64,000 nt of DNA, taken from the NCBI GenBank assembly GCA_900547155.1, contig URFH01000006.1, forward strand, positions 15,083 through 79,082. Direction: 5' to 3'. The notes below the pieces were generated by a model, which worked only from the letters and a program-made list of their open reading frames with translations, searched no databases and was not told the DNA's origin. Below, one piece after another: positions 63,950 through 64,000 of this stretch; within the stretch, counting starts at the first letter, position 1; each line of letters starts with the position of its first letter. Source of the stretch: an uncultured bacterium. GTDB lineage: Bacteria > Cyanobacteriota > Vampirovibrionia > Gastranaerophilales > Gastranaerophilaceae. The position numbers were made by a program, and so were the translations under genes.

Positions 63950-64000
63950 CCCTCTCCGACGGGAGCGAATGCGAGCCGAGGCTGGAGCGGTTCGCGCGGG
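63950..64000. repeat. GC-rich dispersed repeat, copy 3 (cut by the window end)
   Basis: CCCTCTCCGACGGGAGCGAA then GCGAGCCGAGGCTGGAGCGG and TTCGCGCGGG, matching the start of the copies at 53272 and 55964. It continues past base 64000. The stretch from 63819 to 63949 shows no gene. Confidence 0.8.

Overview
The window is AT-rich, densely coded DNA from a bacterium with an outer membrane (autotransporter at 58197-60824), meso-DAP-type peptidoglycan (murE with DNPR), an S-layer-homology protein and flagellar and motor genes. Together with a recurring N-terminal 'SFKG/NFKG/SFG' motif on otherwise unrelated proteins, this resembles non-photosynthetic, gut-type relatives of Cyanobacteria (Melainabacteria/Vampirovibrionia, Gastranaerophilales). 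That assignment is an inference from gene content and protein style; no 16S rRNA or ribosomal protein lies in the window.

Layout. 1-2.1 kb: 5' part of alaS and a hypothetical membrane protein (minus strand). 2.5-8.7 kb: a tight three-gene operon of two large, unrecognised membrane-associated proteins and a GH13 alpha-amylase-like protein. 8.7-13.5 kb: wecB, an exported protein, a small motif protein, aroH, fmt and def. 13.6-23.6 kb: a complete de novo UMP operon (pyrK-pyrD-pyrE-pyrB-pyrC-pyrF-carA-carB) behind a sigma70-like promoter, a 12-codon leader peptide and a hairpin/U-tract that looks like an attenuator. 23.6-28.6 kb: a DUF2085 protein, HEAT-repeat protein, FtsB/DivIC-like protein, a lone sugar ABC permease, and a DUF3737 gene with a MerR-type promoter next to a MerR regulator. 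28.6-32.5 kb: ftsI, murE and a small hypothetical. 32.7-33.0 kb: a candidate structured RNA. 33.1-37.5 kb: a tandem kinase-like pair, one copy lacking two catalytic residues, divergent from a coiled-coil protein. 37.5-40.9 kb: YraN nuclease, two tandem WYL regulators, a DUF2229 protein. 41.3-45.6 kb: two motif-bearing membrane proteins, then fliJ, a fliK-like gene and a hook/rod gene. 45.6-53.1 kb: a triple 137-bp repeat, a PLP decarboxylase, comEC, a flavoprotein, folK and an SLH protein. 53.5-58.0 kb: holA, holB, a hypothetical, motA, motB. 58.2-63.8 kb: an autotransporter with an upstream G12 tract, nadE, an HdeD-like protein.

The most unusual content is (i) the N-terminal motif shared by at least eight proteins with different bodies (kinase-like, GH13, membrane, coiled coil), (ii) the kinase/degenerate-kinase pair, (iii) a 124-bp inverted-repeat element present twice, with compensatory changes in its arms and a fixed-length divergent core, (iv) the pyr leader, and (v) several classes of intergenic repeats. 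All functional statements come from reading motifs by eye; no database search was run.
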